A DNA stretch of 64,000 nucleotides from Chrysoperla carnea (GCF_905475395.1 NC_058340.1:70782181-70846180), one strand, 5' to 3'; shown: positions 24,437-37,808, counted from the first letter of the stretch. The notes: generated by a model not told the origin, from the sequence alone. Program-made: numbers and translations.

Positions 24437-26075
24437 TTATAACAAATTCGTATGAGTTTTCATATGCACATCTAAAGCAGCTTTTTGTATAAAACATTTT
24501 TCACACATTTGACATTTAAATGGCTTTTCACCAGTATGTCGTCTTACATGTTTTAATAGGATAACCTTATCAAAGAATGCTTGGGAACAGAATGTACAAA
24601 CAAAATTACGTTCATTCAAATGAACACGTGATATGTGCGTTTTTAATTCATAACCGTGGCGATAAGTTTTATCGCATCGATCACAAGCATGTGGCCGTTC
24701 CTTGGTGTGGGTTAATAAATGTTTTTTTAGTTGATTAGAACGCAACCTAAGTCCACAATGATCACATAAACATTTCTTGTGAGAAACTTGCTCATGATCC
24801 TGAAGTGCTTCTGGTGTTGTAAATTCTTTTGCACAATATCGACAAGTTAGGTTATTAAGTTCTCTGTGTGTTAACATATGCGAGCGTAGATGATGTCGTC
24901 GTATAGATTTACCACAAACCTCACAATTTACGTTCAGTTTAACTTTTAGATTCTCGGCGTGTTCACTGTGTGTACCCAAATGCAGTCTTAGATTACGTCG
25001 ACGTACTGATTTACCACAAATCTCACAATTAGCGTCCTGTTTATCGTACTTAATTCTTGCCTTGTCTTTTGAGAGCATCCTTTTTGGATGGATTTTACGC
25101 ATATGTTTTTGTAAATCACGCTTTGTTTGAAATGTTTCTTTACAAGTATCACATTTAATAGATTTTTCATTTATTTTATGTTGTGTTAATTTATGTTCTA
25201 CTAATTTTTTTCGGGTTGAAAATGAAGAATAGCAAATGGCACATCTATTATGTGACTTTACATGGGCACGTAAATGTAACGAATGATAACAAACTACTGA
25301 GCATCGTCCACATTTAACACCTTTTGCTTTATGCGTTCTTTTCATATGCCAACCAAGAGCATCGACTTTTTTAAATGTCTTAGAACATGTTTCACATTCG
25401 TATTCACTTATCTTCGGTAGTTGTAGTTTTAAATCGGATAACTTTTCATTCTCACTGTCATAACTAGAATAATTTTCATCATTTGTATTTTCAAATCCAT
25501 CACTTTCTTCTTCGAACTTATGTAGGATGGTTTTCTTCTTTGTACTTTTTCTATTCGATTCTGATTTATCTTCTTTTTTAATTTCCACCGTTTCTTCAAG
25601 GTTGTTTTGTGTTTTGTTGGAATCATCCTTGTCTTGATTTGCAATAGTTTCAACATCTGTCTCTTCTTTAATGTAAATTGGATAATTTAGAGTAGAAAAT
25701 TCTTCATTTTTCACATTTTCCAAGTCATTTTGGTTGTTCCAAAAATTACTTTTATCCTGTTCAATAATTTGACGAAAAGTATTATCTGAATTTTCACATA
25801 ATTGTTTAAAACTAATGGTGTTTTGTAGTTGAAGAAAACATTCGTTGCATATTTGATTTGGTAGTCCATCATTTTCCCAAATCTAGGTATCCAAAAAAAT
25901 TATATTTGAATGATTTGAAAAAATTATAAAATATTTGATTTACCTGTACAGAAGCGAATGCTGTTATCATATCAATTATTTTAAACGAGTTAATTTGTAA
26001 AAATGTTTTGACGAATTTCATACAAATACGACAAACTTTCTCAAAATCAGACACTAAAACACATTTTATGTCCAT
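24437..26075 (-). CDS. ZAD-C2H2 zinc-finger protein, gene B (11 fingers, duplicated finger 6)
   Basis: Exons 26075-25944 and 25882-24437 (61-bp intron), about 525 aa, the longest of the eight. The first ZAD pair is VCRICMKF, the second QICNECF. The linker has IKEE and IKKE motifs. Finger 4 of genes A, C and H is absent. Instead the CEICGKSVRRRNLR finger is followed by a near copy, CEVCGKSIRRHHLR, so the total is still 11. Finger 9 reads YRHGYELKTH, with a different helix face from A. The last three fingers are close to those of the other paralogues. No interruption of the frame is seen, and both splice sites match those of its neighbours. Confidence 0.92.
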
Positions 26076-27289
26076 TTTGGTACATTTTTGTCGAATAGCT
26101 AAGAACTTTTAAAACATTACGCTCTCTTGACTTTAAGATATTTATTTTCAAAATTTCAGCTTTATAATCTCGAGAAGTTTTACTCTTTCGAAAGTGTTTC
26201 AGAAATGTTGGCATCGAATAGGTAGTCTAATTTTTATTATATTAAGGAATTTCATAAATTGGGAAAGGTTAATTTTAATTGAAACAAGGAAAAATTGACC
26301 GCAATATGCAGTAAAATTTCGATTGTCACATGAGAATGAATTATCTGATTCTTTTAATCAAAATACAGGAACAATAATATTCTTAATAAAAATATATTTT
26401 AGTCTTTAAAACTACAAAATCCTTATTTTTTGTAAATATGATCAGTAAATTAAGACTAGGTGTACATTGCTTTTTTCCCTTGATTATTGCCTGCTCATAA
26501 TATAATTTGTTTGGTATCGAAATAACTTAAGAAAATATTTCCCTATTATTTGCATCTAGAAACTTTTCGTCTACAATCTGATGAAGTATTCCGCAGTTTC
26601 TCAATACTCAAGAGGTTTGGATGACTCGGTCGAAACAAGCAGTAACTTCTTTTAATCTCTTTTTTTGAATTTTCACGGAGTACACGGCGTTTTGTCGGCG
26701 TCTTCGTGGAATATTGCCGACCTTTTCTCGGAGTATTCACATTATGATCAGTTCATATTCCGTCAGAACACTGGCAATACTGCTCAGAAACATCGAGAAA
26801 AAGATCGTAGAAATCTCGTGTCACAACTGCATATAAAACTTCGTGTTTCCTATCGCAAGAACACCACTTAAGCCGGAATCATTGTTCCCGAATAACTATT
26901 ATCCGACGGCTTTTATACCCAAATAACTTTAAAACAAAATACGCACATTATTTGCCGCTCACAGTAGCTGCAGTGTTTGACCTCTTTGAGTTGAGCTAAT
27001 TAGCTCAACATAATACATAGCTCAACACAATACAACATAATTGTATTTAGTGTCGATGAGGCTTCGATTGAGCCTCAATAAATAATGTATATAACTATCT
27101 ATTTCCCTAATATAAAAAACTAATATTGATATAAGATTAATTCAATGCACAATAATTTTCATGGGTTAAATAAGCCCGAACCACAACGGATATGTACTGT
27201 TTTGTCGCCATAATGACGCCGGGTTAAACATCAACGATACCCTCAGTGTCAGACGAGTTTTGTCAGAGTTTCGGTTGTGGATCTTAAAC
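26076..27289. other. Upstream of ZAD gene B, no gene seen
   Basis: Contains one copy of the shared intergenic block (26343-26435). Frames at 26546-26871 overlap on opposite strands and look random. Confidence 0.5.
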
Positions 27290-28030
27290 CGCTAGGGTTA
27301 TTAAATGGTCAAATATTTTATTTTCTCCAGATTTTTCATCCCTTTAGGAATAAATTTCTAAAGTATCTTCATAGAACTATTTATTATCTCAGTTTTGAAA
27401 TGTTCAACTTCCATTATCAGCGCCTGTAGTGTCTCGTAAGATCTCTCTAGCAATGAACACCTACACTTGCCGTACTTCGAAAGAAGCTGCAATAAAAGCT
27501 AAAGATTAAAATCATCCGAGACCCCCCGAGTTAACCCTTTCTTTAAGAGTTTTTTTTTTCAAGCTTCGGCATTGGTGCTTAAACCGTTAGGATTATTAAA
27601 CGGTGAAGTATTTTTGTGTCTCTCGATTTTCCTTCTATAAAGGCAAGTAATTTCTCACGCCTCTTCATCGAATTATTTAATATCTTTCTTTTGAAAAGTT
27701 CCAGCACCGGCACTGTCTTGTAAGATCTCTCTAGCAATAGATACCTACTTTTGCCGTACTTCCAAAGAAGCTACAATAAGAACTACCAATTAAAATCAGC
27801 CACGAATAGTTAACCCTTTCTTAAAGTTTTTTCTCCCCTGAAGGTAAGTAATTTCTCATGACTCTTCATTGAACTATTTAAGATCTTTGTTTTGAAAAGT
27901 TCAACTTCCATTATCAGCGCCGGCACTGTCTTGTAAGGTCTCTCCAGCAGTAAACACCCAATCTTGGCGTACTTCAAAAGAGCCAACAATTAAATTCATT
28001 CATGGCTAGTTAATCCTTTCTTAAAGTAAA
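27290..28030. repeat. Three degraded ~260-bp tandem repeats downstream of ZAD gene C
   Basis: Units begin near 27290, 27580 and 27838. They share TCTTGTAAGATCTCTCTAGCAA, GCCGTACTTC(G/C)AAAGAAGC and GTTAA(C/T)CCTTTCTTAAAG-type blocks. No coding frame. Confidence 0.75.
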
Positions 28031-28082
28031 ACAATTTGACTTCCGATCCCAATTTTTTAATTTTTCTTGCTTTGTATACATT

Positions 28083-29720
28083 TTATAACAAATTCGTATG
28101 AGTTTTCATGTGAACATCTAAAGCAACTTTTTGTATAAATCTTTTTTCACACATTTGGCATTTAAATGGTTTCTCTCCAGTGTGTCGCATCACATGTTTT
28201 AGCAAGATTTTCTTATCAAAGAATGCTTGTGAACAGAACGTACAAACAAAATTACGTTCATTCAAATGAACACGTGATACGTGCTCTTTCAATTGAAAGT
28301 TCGTACGATAAGTTTTATCGCATTTATCACAAGCATAAGGACGTTCCTTGGTATGCGTTAATAAATGTTTCTTTAGTTGATTGGAACGCAACCTAAGTCC
28401 ACAATGATCACACAAACATTTCTTGTGAGAAACTTGCACGTGTTCCGTAAGTAGTTCCGGTGACATGAATGATTTTTCACAATATCGACAAGTAACATTA
28501 TCATATTCTCGATGTGATAACATATGCAGACGTAAATTACGTCGACGTACTGTTTTACCACAAACCTCACAATTTGCGAGCTCTTCTTTGTACTTGCTCT
28601 TTTCTTTTGGTGTCTTCTTTTTTGGATGCATTTTACGAACATGTTTTTCTAAAATCCGCTTATTTTGAAATATTTCTTGGCACGTTTCACATTGTGGTGT
28701 TTTCTTAAAGAGTTTTTCTTGATTATGAACAAATCGCATGTGTTTGTACAAACTATTCCGATTTGCTAGTTTTGATGAACACAGCTCACAAGTTACTTCG
28801 GGTATGTCATCGTCTGCATGTGTTAATCTGTGTTGAATTAATTTTTTTCGTGTTGAAAATCTTAAATGACAAATACGACACTTGTTATGAGACTTTTCAT
28901 GAGCACGTAAATGTAACAGATGATAGCAAACCATTGAACATCGTCCACATTTCAGACCCGCTGCTTTATGTGTTTTTCTATTATGCCAACCAAGAGCATC
29001 GACTTTTTTAAATGTTTTAGAACATGTTTCACATTTGTATTCATTTATTTCTGGTAATTGCTGTCTTAGATCGGATAACTTTTCATTTTCACTATCATAA
29101 CTAGAATCATTATCACCATTAACATTTTCATAACTATCACTTTCCTCTTCGGATTTATAATGTATAACTTTCTTCTTTCTAGTTTTTATTCTATTCGATT
29201 CTGATTTATCTTCTTTTTTAATTTCCACGGTTTCTTCAATACTGTTCTCTGTTGATTTTTTGGTATCTTCATTTGTAATATTTTCATCATCATCCTCTTG
29301 TTTAATGTAAATTGGATAATTTAGACCATCATTTTCTTCATTTTTTACTTGATTCAAATTATTTTCTTTAATCCATAAATTACTACCATTCTGGGCAATA
29401 ATTTGACGAAATGCGTTGTCTGAATTTTCACATAACTGCTTAAAATTAATGGTATTTTGTAGTTGAAGAAAACATCCGTTACATATTTGATTTGGTAGAT
29501 CATCATTTTCCCAAATCTATAGATAAAAAGGAACAATAAAAATTATTCGAGATAATTTGAATTATTTTTAAGGAAATTCTAGAATTACCTGTACAGAAGC
29601 ACATGCTATTATCATATCAATTATTTTAAACGAATTAATTGACAAAAATGTTTTATCAAATTTCATGCAAATACGACAAACTTTCTCAAAATCAGAAACT
29701 AAAACACATTTTATATCCAT
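28083..29720 (-). CDS. ZAD-C2H2 zinc-finger protein, gene C (11 fingers, mosaic layout)
   Basis: Exons 29720-29589 and 29516-28083 (72-bp intron), about 521 aa. The reading frame stays open upstream of the ATG, but I chose MDIKCVLVSDFEKVC because it aligns with the start of every paralogue. The second ZAD pair is QICNGCF. The linker motifs are IKQE and IKKE. Fingers 1-5 include finger 4 (VTCELCSSKL), as in A and H. From finger 7 on (SHKKCLCDHCGLRLRSNQ) it follows the B-G type. This switch suggests gene conversion or unequal crossing-over within the array. The finger 1 helix has an unusual WHNRKTH end. Confidence 0.92.
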
Positions 29721-30959
29721 TTTCAAAACATATAAATTTGTAAAAAAAGCTGAGAATGTTATAATATTTATTATTAATACTTTTACTTTTGCTCTCTTGA
29801 CTACAAGTAAAGGTATTTTCGAACTTAAAGTAAACAAGCGTTTGTTTCTTCGTAATTTTCTGATTTGAACGTGTTTAAACTTAGGTCGATTTTTCATTGA
29901 TAGCTATAAAGTTGAGGGTGCTATTTTTGATTGTGAACAATCAAGCGCAAAATGGGAAATTTTTAAAAGCTTATCTTAACAAAGTTGAAAGTCCTAAGGT
30001 TAATAATGACAAATTTAAGGTGTAGATAAGAGACGAATTTTTGAAAAATAAATTAATGAGACATTATCGATATCGTTTCTTTTTAAGTAGGTAGCCCTAC
30101 TAACGAAAATTACACAAGGCTGTTGCTATGGCTATATGGCTTTTTATTAGCAAAATCAACATTTTGAAGTACTTTTTCAAAAATAGTGGAATACCCTATT
30201 AGCCGTTAAATGTCGTTTATATTTTAGATTTTTGTATACTTAAATAACATAATATTAAAATTACAAACATATTAAAGTACTTTTAAAATTTAGGATTATT
30301 ACCTGTACATTTAGGCTGCGCAGTACTAAACGCAACCATTTCCGCCAGTCAGATGGCCCAAGCTCTAACTGAAAGAGCAAGAAGAACAACATATCATAAA
30401 ATCAGCCATAATAAAATTCTCTCTCGAAAACGTTGCGAGCGTCATAAAATCATAAAATCTTTGACACGTCTATGGTGTCATAGGCTCAATTATTATAACA
30501 AGAATATTCGTAAAAATGTATATATATATTTTTTTATAAATTACATAATTCTCAATTTTTTGTAAATATAATGAATGAGTTTGGGGAATTTTTTACGCCT
30601 TTTTCTAGAACAGTGACTGCTAAAATAATCACAGCCTAGAATAACCTATTCAAGGCGTTAAAATAAGTCTAGAAATAGATTAAAATCAAATATAAAAAAA
30701 GGCTATTCTTAATATTTGATTTGAATCTAAAAATTTTTCTTGTGCAATCTGGTCCCAACCGCCAGTATTAATTTATAATGCATCCCTGAGCTAATATTCT
30801 GTAATTTATAATGTCTCTTCATGAAATCTCTTCGTTCTACAATTCAGTCTTGTAAGACACCTCACAAATAATATAGAACAACAAAGATTCAGAAAGTTTC
30901 CTTTAAGGTACATTCTTTATTCTTCAATAAGACTCAATGATTTTGTGTCGTCAGAAAAA
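29721..30959. other. Upstream of ZAD gene C, no gene seen
   Basis: The basic 70-codon frame at 30353-30565 matches nothing I know. Confidence 0.5.
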
Positions 30960-31100
30960 TTTGGTGACTTCTCATTGAATTCCGCCACAGTGGGGAGGAG
31001 GAAGAAGCGATGTCTCATTTTCTCTGTAATTGTCCAGCTTATGCCATGAGAACCAGCCTTATGTTCGCTTTCAAAACCAACCCGTTGATCTAAGTGTGTC
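30960..31100 (+). mobile_element. LINE C-terminal fragment downstream of ZAD gene D
   Basis: The plus strand reads RHSGEEEEAMSHFLCNCPAYA, the zinc-knuckle end typical of RNase H-type LINEs. A weaker relative (LLTYFCDCPACAT) is at 46580-46640, and a possible one at 41590-41660. Degraded and short. Confidence 0.6.
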
Positions 31101-31181
31101 CCATTCCCAGGAAACCACTCTATCCTAATCTATTGGGTTTCGCAAGAATCCAGGATCCCAGTTCTTCCATCCCTAAACATT

Positions 31182-32813
31182 TTATATAAAATTCGCATGC
31201 GTTTTCATGTGAACTTTTAAAGTACTTTGTTGTATAAACGCTTTTTCACACATCGAACACTTAAATGGTTTTTCACCAGTGTGACGTCTTACATGAGCTG
31301 CTAAGATTTTCTTATCGAAAAAAGCTTGCGAACAGAATGTACAAACAAAATTACGCTCGTTCAAATGAACACGCGATACATGTTCTTTTAATTGCCAATT
31401 TGTTCGATAGGTTTTATCGCATTTATCACAAGCAAAAGGACGTTCCTCGGTGTGCGTTATTAAATGCTTTTTCAGTTGATTAGAACGAAACCTTTTTCCA
31501 CAATGATCACACAAATATTTCTTGTGAGAAACTTGCTCATGTTCCGTAAGTGCTTCTGGTGTTGTAAATACTTTTGCACAATATCGACAAGTTAGATTAT
31601 TAAGTTCTCTGTGTGTTAACATATGCGTTCGTAGATGGTGTCGTCGTATGGATTTACCACAAACCTCGCAATTAACGTTTAGTTTAACTTTTAAATTCTC
31701 TGCGTGTTCAGTGTGTGTTAGCAAATGCAAGCTTAGATTACGTCGACGTACTGATTTACCACAAATCTCACAATTAGCGTCCTGTTTGTTGTACTTCGTT
31801 CTTGCTTTTTCCTTTGAGAGCATCCTTTTTGGATGGATTTTACGCATATGTTTTTGTAAATCTTGCTGTGTCTGAAATTTTTCATCACAAGTATCACATT
31901 GCATAGATTTTTCATGGATTGTTTTATGTTGTGTTAATTTTTTTCGCGTGGAAAACGATGAATAGCAAATGCGACATCTATTATGCGTCTTTTCATGAGC
32001 ACGTAAATGTAAAGAATGGTAACAAACTACCGAACAACGTCCACATTTAATACCTTCTACATTATGTGTCCTTTTCATATGAAAACCAAGAGCACCTACT
32101 TTTTTAAATGATCTGGGACATTTTTCACACTTAATGTAGTCATTTACCAGTGACTGCTGTTCTCTTAAAGTCGATAGCTTTTCATTCTCACTGTCATAAT
32201 TAGAATCATTTTCGTCATTTATATTTTCATATTCATCACTTTCCTCTTCGAGTTTCTGTGAAATTGCTTTCTTTCTTGTACTTTTTCTGTTCAATTCTGA
32301 TTTATCTTCTTTTTTAATTTCCACCATTTCTTCATTGTTGTTTTGTGATTTCTTGGAATCATCCTTATCTTGATTGGCAACATTTTCAACATCACTCTCT
32401 TCTTTGACGTACACTGGATAACTAATACTGCATAATTCTTCATTTTTCAAGTTTTCCAAATCATTTTGGTTATTCCATAAATTATTTTTGTTTTGTTCGA
32501 TGATTTGGCGAAATGCGTGATCTGAATTTTCACATAGCTGTTTAAAATTAATGGTATTTTGTAACTGAAGAAAACATTCGTTACATATTTGATTTGGTAA
32601 TCCATCATTTTCCCAAATCTAAATACCAAAAGAATTATTATTGGATTTTTTTTAAAAGTAAATACAAAATATTTGATTTACCTGTACAGAAGCACATGTC
32701 GTTATCATATCAATTATTTTAAACGAATTAATTTGTAAAAATGTTTTGACGAATTTCATACAAATACGACAAACTTTTTCAAAATCAGACATTAAAACAC
32801 ATTTTATGTCCAT
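31182..32813 (-). CDS. ZAD-C2H2 zinc-finger protein, gene D (11 fingers, duplicated finger 6)
   Basis: Exons 32813-32682 and 32618-31182 (63-bp intron), about 522 aa. It shares with gene B the missing finger 4 and the duplicated CGKS(V/I)RR finger pair, so B and D probably descend from one gene carrying that internal duplication. Odd points: finger 1 is divergent (IKCEKCPRSFKKVGALGFH), finger 8 is CGKRFRSNQLKKH, finger 10 ends ILAAH, and the last finger is IQQSTLKVH. These make D the most diverged in its DNA-facing residues. SUMO-type motifs VKEE and IKKE are present. Confidence 0.92.
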
Positions 32814-33197
32814 TTTGAAACATTTCTATCGAATAACTGAGAATTTCTTAAACAACCCTCTTGACCTTAAGATATTTATTTTCATAATTGGTGAACAAAT
32901 TTCAGAAATGTTAGCAGTCTAATTTTTAGACTCGATATTTATTATTATCAGGAATCTCATAAAAATTGCAGAGATTGAATTTAATCGAATCAAGAATTTT
33001 TTAGGCTATAACTTAGCCATTGATTAGCCATTAACAGAAAACGCTCTGTTTTTCTTGGCTTGCTTTTTTCTACAACAACGTATTTTTTGTTCTCTGATAG
33101 CAATTTTGTCAAATTTAACATTGAGCCTCCGTAGATTAATTGGATTAGCTTTATTAGGCGTGTCTGAGGCTTTTACTAGCGAAGTGTCTATTGAAAC

Positions 33198-33394
33198 CAG
33201 TGTTGTCAACTTAGTAGTTTTACCACTAAAACTAGTGGTTTTTTTCTACCATTTTTCTACCTTTAGTGGGAAAATAATTTAAATAATTTAATATTTTAAT
33301 ATCATTTCTAGCAATATAATTGCTCTCTAGTTGCTTTTTAGTGGTTTTCTATCGCCTGTTTAGTGGGCCTTAGAGTTGAAAGTTGGCAACACTG
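33198..33394. mobile_element. hAT-type MITE (197 bp)
   Basis: Ends CAGTGTTGTCAACT and AGTTGGCAACACTG, with an 8-bp target duplication ATTGAAAC (33190-33197 and 33395-33402). It lies between ZAD genes D and E. Confidence 0.9.
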
Positions 33395-33902
33395 ATTGAA
33401 ACCATCCGCGTACCAAACCCACCCTTCTAGTAATTGGTTATATGGGCCTGTTAGCCAAGGATATCCGGATTTAAATCTACGAACGTTCATTCGCTGATCC
33501 ACAGGTTGGCCATACCTTTAATTGGGCCAAGTAGGCACAGGTCTGCGGGTAGGCACAGAGCTGTACGCGTCTCTAATTACATTGATCCGTAGATTGTGTC
33601 AGAAGCAGCACCGTTTTGTTTGCGATATTAATCGAAAATTTAGCCTGAGCTTAATAATCAAAAGTGTGACATTGCTATTCATAATAAAATGTATATATTT
33701 TCAATTTATAAGCTACATAGTCCAGGATTTTTGCAAGTATGTACAATAAGTGAGTTAAAGACAATCTGGAAGGACTGGAAGTATTTGAAAATGAGTCTAG
33801 GCATAGATTCAAGTCAAATATTAAAGTTTTCTTAATATTATAATTAAATCTAAAGACGCTCTTCTGGAAATTGTTGTGCTCCAAACCCTCGCAATTTATT
33901 TA

Positions 33903-34222
33903 TTACAAATGTATGGAGTGTAGAGATAAGGAGAACTATCTTAAATGGGAGTTAAAGTAAAAAAAGTGTCCATCTAAAAACAGCAAATAACAGTTACAAA
34001 ATTGACCAGAATGGCGCTTGTGTAGCAGGAGGTGTTTGAAATTCTCTATCCTTCTCGAACAACTTGTTTAGATCTTTATCTTACTATTATTACTTTGAGC
34101 ACTTCTTTTAAAACTTACCACTTTTGCTACAGCAGCGACACCCTTATTTACTGCTTTTCGATGGACACTTTTTATATACAGAGATGGTTCTCCTTATCTC
34201 TACCCTCCATATACAAATGTAA
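33903..34222. mobile_element. Inverted-repeat MITE (~320 bp) between ZAD genes D and E
   Basis: The left arm ATTACAAATGTATGGAGTGT and AGAGATAAGGAGAAC pair with the right arm near 34160-34222; inner arms include AAAAAGTGTCCAT. No frame. TA flanks are likely but not certain. Confidence 0.7.
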
Positions 34223-34321
34223 TGCTGAATGAATAATTATTGCCTAATTTCTTGGATCTCTGTGTTGAATTTACGATGATCTTCGTTCTCAGTTTCTCAA
34301 TCCTTCCATCTCGAATAAATT

Positions 34322-35871
34322 TTATATATAATTTGCATGCATCTTCATGTGAACATTTAAAGCACTACTTTGTATAAACGCCTTTTCGCATATTTGACAT
34401 TTGTATGGTTTTTCACCAGTATGTCGTCTTACATGATTCAATAAGATTTTCTTATCAAAGAATGCTTGCGAACAGAACGTACAAACAAAATTACGTTCAT
34501 TCAAATGAACACGTGATATGTGCGATTTTAATTCATAACCATTACGATAAGTTTTATCGCATTTATCACAAGCATGAGGACGTTCTTTGGTGTGCGTTAA
34601 TAAATGTTTTTTAAGTTGATTGGAACGCAACCTAAGTCCACAATGATCGCATACACATTTCTTGTGTGAAACTTCCATATGATCCTTCAGTTCTTCTGGT
34701 TTTGTAAATACTTTTGCACAATACCGACAATTTAGATTATCACGTTCTCTGTGCGTTAACATATGCGAGCGTAGATTTCGTCGACGAACAGTTCTTCCAC
34801 AAACCTCACAACTTACATCCTGTAGTCTAGCCTTATCCACTCTTTTCGCTTTTGGAGGCTTCACTTTTGGATGCATTTTACGAACGTGTTTTTGTAAAAT
34901 TTTCTTCGTTTGAAATGTTTCCTCACACTTTTCACATTTCAAACGTTTTTCTTGAGTCATTTTATGTTGTATTAATTTATGTTCTACTAATTTTTTTCGT
35001 GTTGAAAACGATGTATTACAAATACGACACTTGTTATGTTTTTTTTCATGGGCACGTAAATGTAACGAATGGTAACAAACTACTGAACATCGTCCACATT
35101 TAACACCTTTTGCATTATGCGTTCTTTTCATATGCCAACCAAGTGCATCGACTTTTTTAAATGTCTTAGAACATGTTTCACATTCGTATTCACTTATCTG
35201 AGGTAGTTGTTCTTTTAAATCCGATAACTTTTCATTTTCACTGTCATAATTAGAATCATTATCGTCGTCATTTAAATTTTCATAACCATCACTTTCTTCT
35301 TCGTATTTATATTGAATGTTTTTTTTCCTAGTTCTTTTTCGACTAAGTTCTGATTTGTCCTCCTTTTTAATCTCCACCATTTCTCCAATGTTGTTCTGCG
35401 TTAAGTTTATGTTATCATCATCTTTATTTTGAACAGTTTCATCATCATTCTCTTCTTTAATATAAACTGGGTAATTAACACTATCTAATTCTTCATTTTT
35501 CACGTTGCCCAAATTATTTTGATTGTTCCATAAACTGCTTTTACTCTGTTCAATAATTTGACGAAATGCGTTGTCTGAGTTTTCACACAATTGTTTAAAA
35601 TTAATGGTATTTTGTAATTGAAGAAAACATTCGTTGCATACTTGATTTGGTAAACCATCATTTTCCCAAATCTATGTATGGAAATATTTAATATTTTCGT
35701 ATTATTTTGCTAAGATAATTTAAAAAAATATGGATTTACCTGTATAGAAGCACATGCTATTATCATATCAATTATTTTAAATGAATTGATTGGCAAAAAT
35801 GTGTGACCAAATTTCATACAAATGCGACAAACTCTCTCAAAATCAGACACTAAAACACACTGCATTTCCAT
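34322..35871 (-). CDS. ZAD-C2H2 zinc-finger protein, gene E (10 fingers)
   Basis: Exons 35871-35740 and 35671-34322 (68-bp intron), about 493 aa. The start is MEMQCVLVSDFERVCRIC, with a slightly divergent ZAD (GHTFLPINSF) and QVCNECF as the second pair. It has ten fingers: no finger 4 and a single CEVCGRTVRRRNLR finger. The linker carries IKEE and IKKE and a long acidic run ending DDDNDSNYDSENEK. Finger 9 is YRNGYELKSH, close to gene B. The C-terminus is MHANYI. The frame is intact throughout. Confidence 0.92.
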
Positions 35872-36884
35872 TTTCGAACATATCGTGTTTCAAACAACTA
35901 ATAAATTAAGAATAATCTTCTCTTTTGGCCTATATTTTCGTAATATTATGGGCAAAAATTTATAATTATCTTATCAAGCCTTGTTCACACTAAACGATTT
36001 CTCAGGCAAATACTTGTTTTGTTTAGATGCTCAGTCAAGCACTCACTCGAATAAATATGAGTACATAAGTAAAACTTACCCAAGTGAGGGCACAAAATAT
36101 TAACCGACCCGTCTAACAAACCAAAAATGGAGGTTTTTTATGGCGATTGTCGATTTACACCTTCTTTTATGCGTATGATATATACACTAAAGTGGACTAC
36201 CTGTTAATGATCCCTATTTCGTTAATGATCCCTTAAAAATCCCTTTTATTTATTGTATTTTCAAAGAATTTAAAGCATTGTTTACATCAAGGAAGTATTC
36301 GGCTGACTTGTCTGGTCTAATATTATGACTTCTAACATTGTTAGAATTGTTGGATTAAGTTTGGAAGATGAACTCTGTATAAAGAAATATAGAAATAAAG
36401 AGAAAATGAGAGTGCTCATTCGTTTCTTCGGAGAAACGCTTCTTCTTATCGTAACTATTCCAAACTATTCGATTGAGTGAGTTGCTACACCTATTCACTT
36501 TTATTTGTGTAAATATTCGGTTTAGAAATCGTCAAATTGCATAATAACTCTATTTAGTGTTTCGTAACACCACTAAGTTAGCATAAGCTGTGTAATGGCT
36601 ACTTTTACCAATCAAAGCTTAAAGATGTGACCTCATGATTACGCTACAGCTGTTATGTCCTGCGTCAAATTGTAAAAATGAGAAACAAACAATTTTATTA
36701 ACATTGCAAGTTGATATCTCGAAATAAACATATATAGGTACTAAAATAATTCCCTAACCTCATTCTTAATAAAATACATGATAATGAAAAATCAACTATA
36801 TCCTCAATGGCTGGTAAATATGATTATCAATTGGGTAAACCAAAACGTAAGCGTAAACCAGTACTGCCAAAATCAATCGTAAGA
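35872..36884. other. Upstream of ZAD gene E, no gene seen
   Basis: Ordinary AT-rich sequence; a few short repeated words (GTTAATGATCCC twice near 36200). Confidence 0.5.
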
Positions 36885-36997
36885 ATGTGATACTGCTAAG
36901 CTTTTTTCCAGATGGCACTGCAGCCTAAACTGATCACGTGATCTAATTTGACGGTCAAACTCAGTGTCAAGCGTCAGCATGAAAATACACGTCTAAG
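36885..36997. repeat. Fragment of the GACGCTGAG inverted-repeat family
   Basis: Matches the right end of 1370-1871: TGCTAAG, TTTTTTCCAGAT, GCA..GCAGCCTAAA, then CAAACTCAGTGTCAA and a CATGAAAATACACG end. Confidence 0.6.
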
Positions 36998-37228
36998 AAG
37001 ACATCTTATATATTTAAACGAGCAATTATTGTATATATATCAGCAATCTCGGAAACAGCTCCAACGATTTTCATCAAAATTAGTATGCAGGGGGTTTATG
37101 GGACAATAAAATCTATCAAGCTAGGTTTCATTTAAAAAAAAATATCGTTTTATCCGTGTTTTCAGGAAAAACTGAAACGTTGACTGCAATATATAACTCT
37201 TCCTGACATCTATTGGCGACGAAATAAA

Positions 37229-37352
37229 GTACACTCACTGTCAGAAAAAGTGCCACAGTTAAAACATTCTAAGCGTACGCATCATATGTTATGTTATAAT
37301 AGTAACACTTAGAATGTTTTAAAACGAGCATTTTTTGTGACATTGAGTATAC
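37229..37352. mobile_element. Short palindromic MITE, Tc1/mariner-like ends
   Basis: The left end TACACTCACTGTCAGAAAAA and inverted right end TATACTCAATGTCACAAAAA resemble Tc1/mariner terminal repeats. The inner arms TTAAAACATTCTAAG pair with CTTAGAATGTTTTAA. Confidence 0.75.
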
Positions 37353-37808
37353 ATTACCGGGATATTCAAATTGGTATTTGTTTGGAGACATTTTAAATGG
37401 TTCTTCTTTTTAACTCAAAAAATACCGAGTAAAGCTAGGTCATCCAGGTACTTATGATAAAGCCAAGTCTATAAAATCAGGAAACATTTTCGTAATAAAA
37501 TATATTTTTTAATTTTATAAACTACATTGGTAATATTTAGTTACTAAAAGTACACGCTTGCAATCTGTTCTAAAATCAGTTTTCATTTTTATATAAATGC
37601 AGCACATCCCTGAGTAACTATTCCATAGATGTAGATGAATCTTGCAATTATATTCGTTCTCCAAGTCCAATTTACTTCTTGCAAGACAACTTGCAAGTAG
37701 CAGCAAGCAATTATACCAATTAGCGTTTTGTTAGTTCTTGTATATGTTTTAAGTACTTTAATGTTGGATTCCAGACTCAATTTACTTATTCCCCCCTCTT
37801 GGTACATT

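Noticed and set aside
30353-30565. Basic 70-codon plus-strand frame
   Set aside because: No family resemblance, no support beyond being open.
33024-33209. Basic 61-codon minus-strand frame
   Set aside because: It might be an RNase H-region relic of a LINE (the DNA beyond the MITE reads GWVWYADG), but the match is too weak to call.
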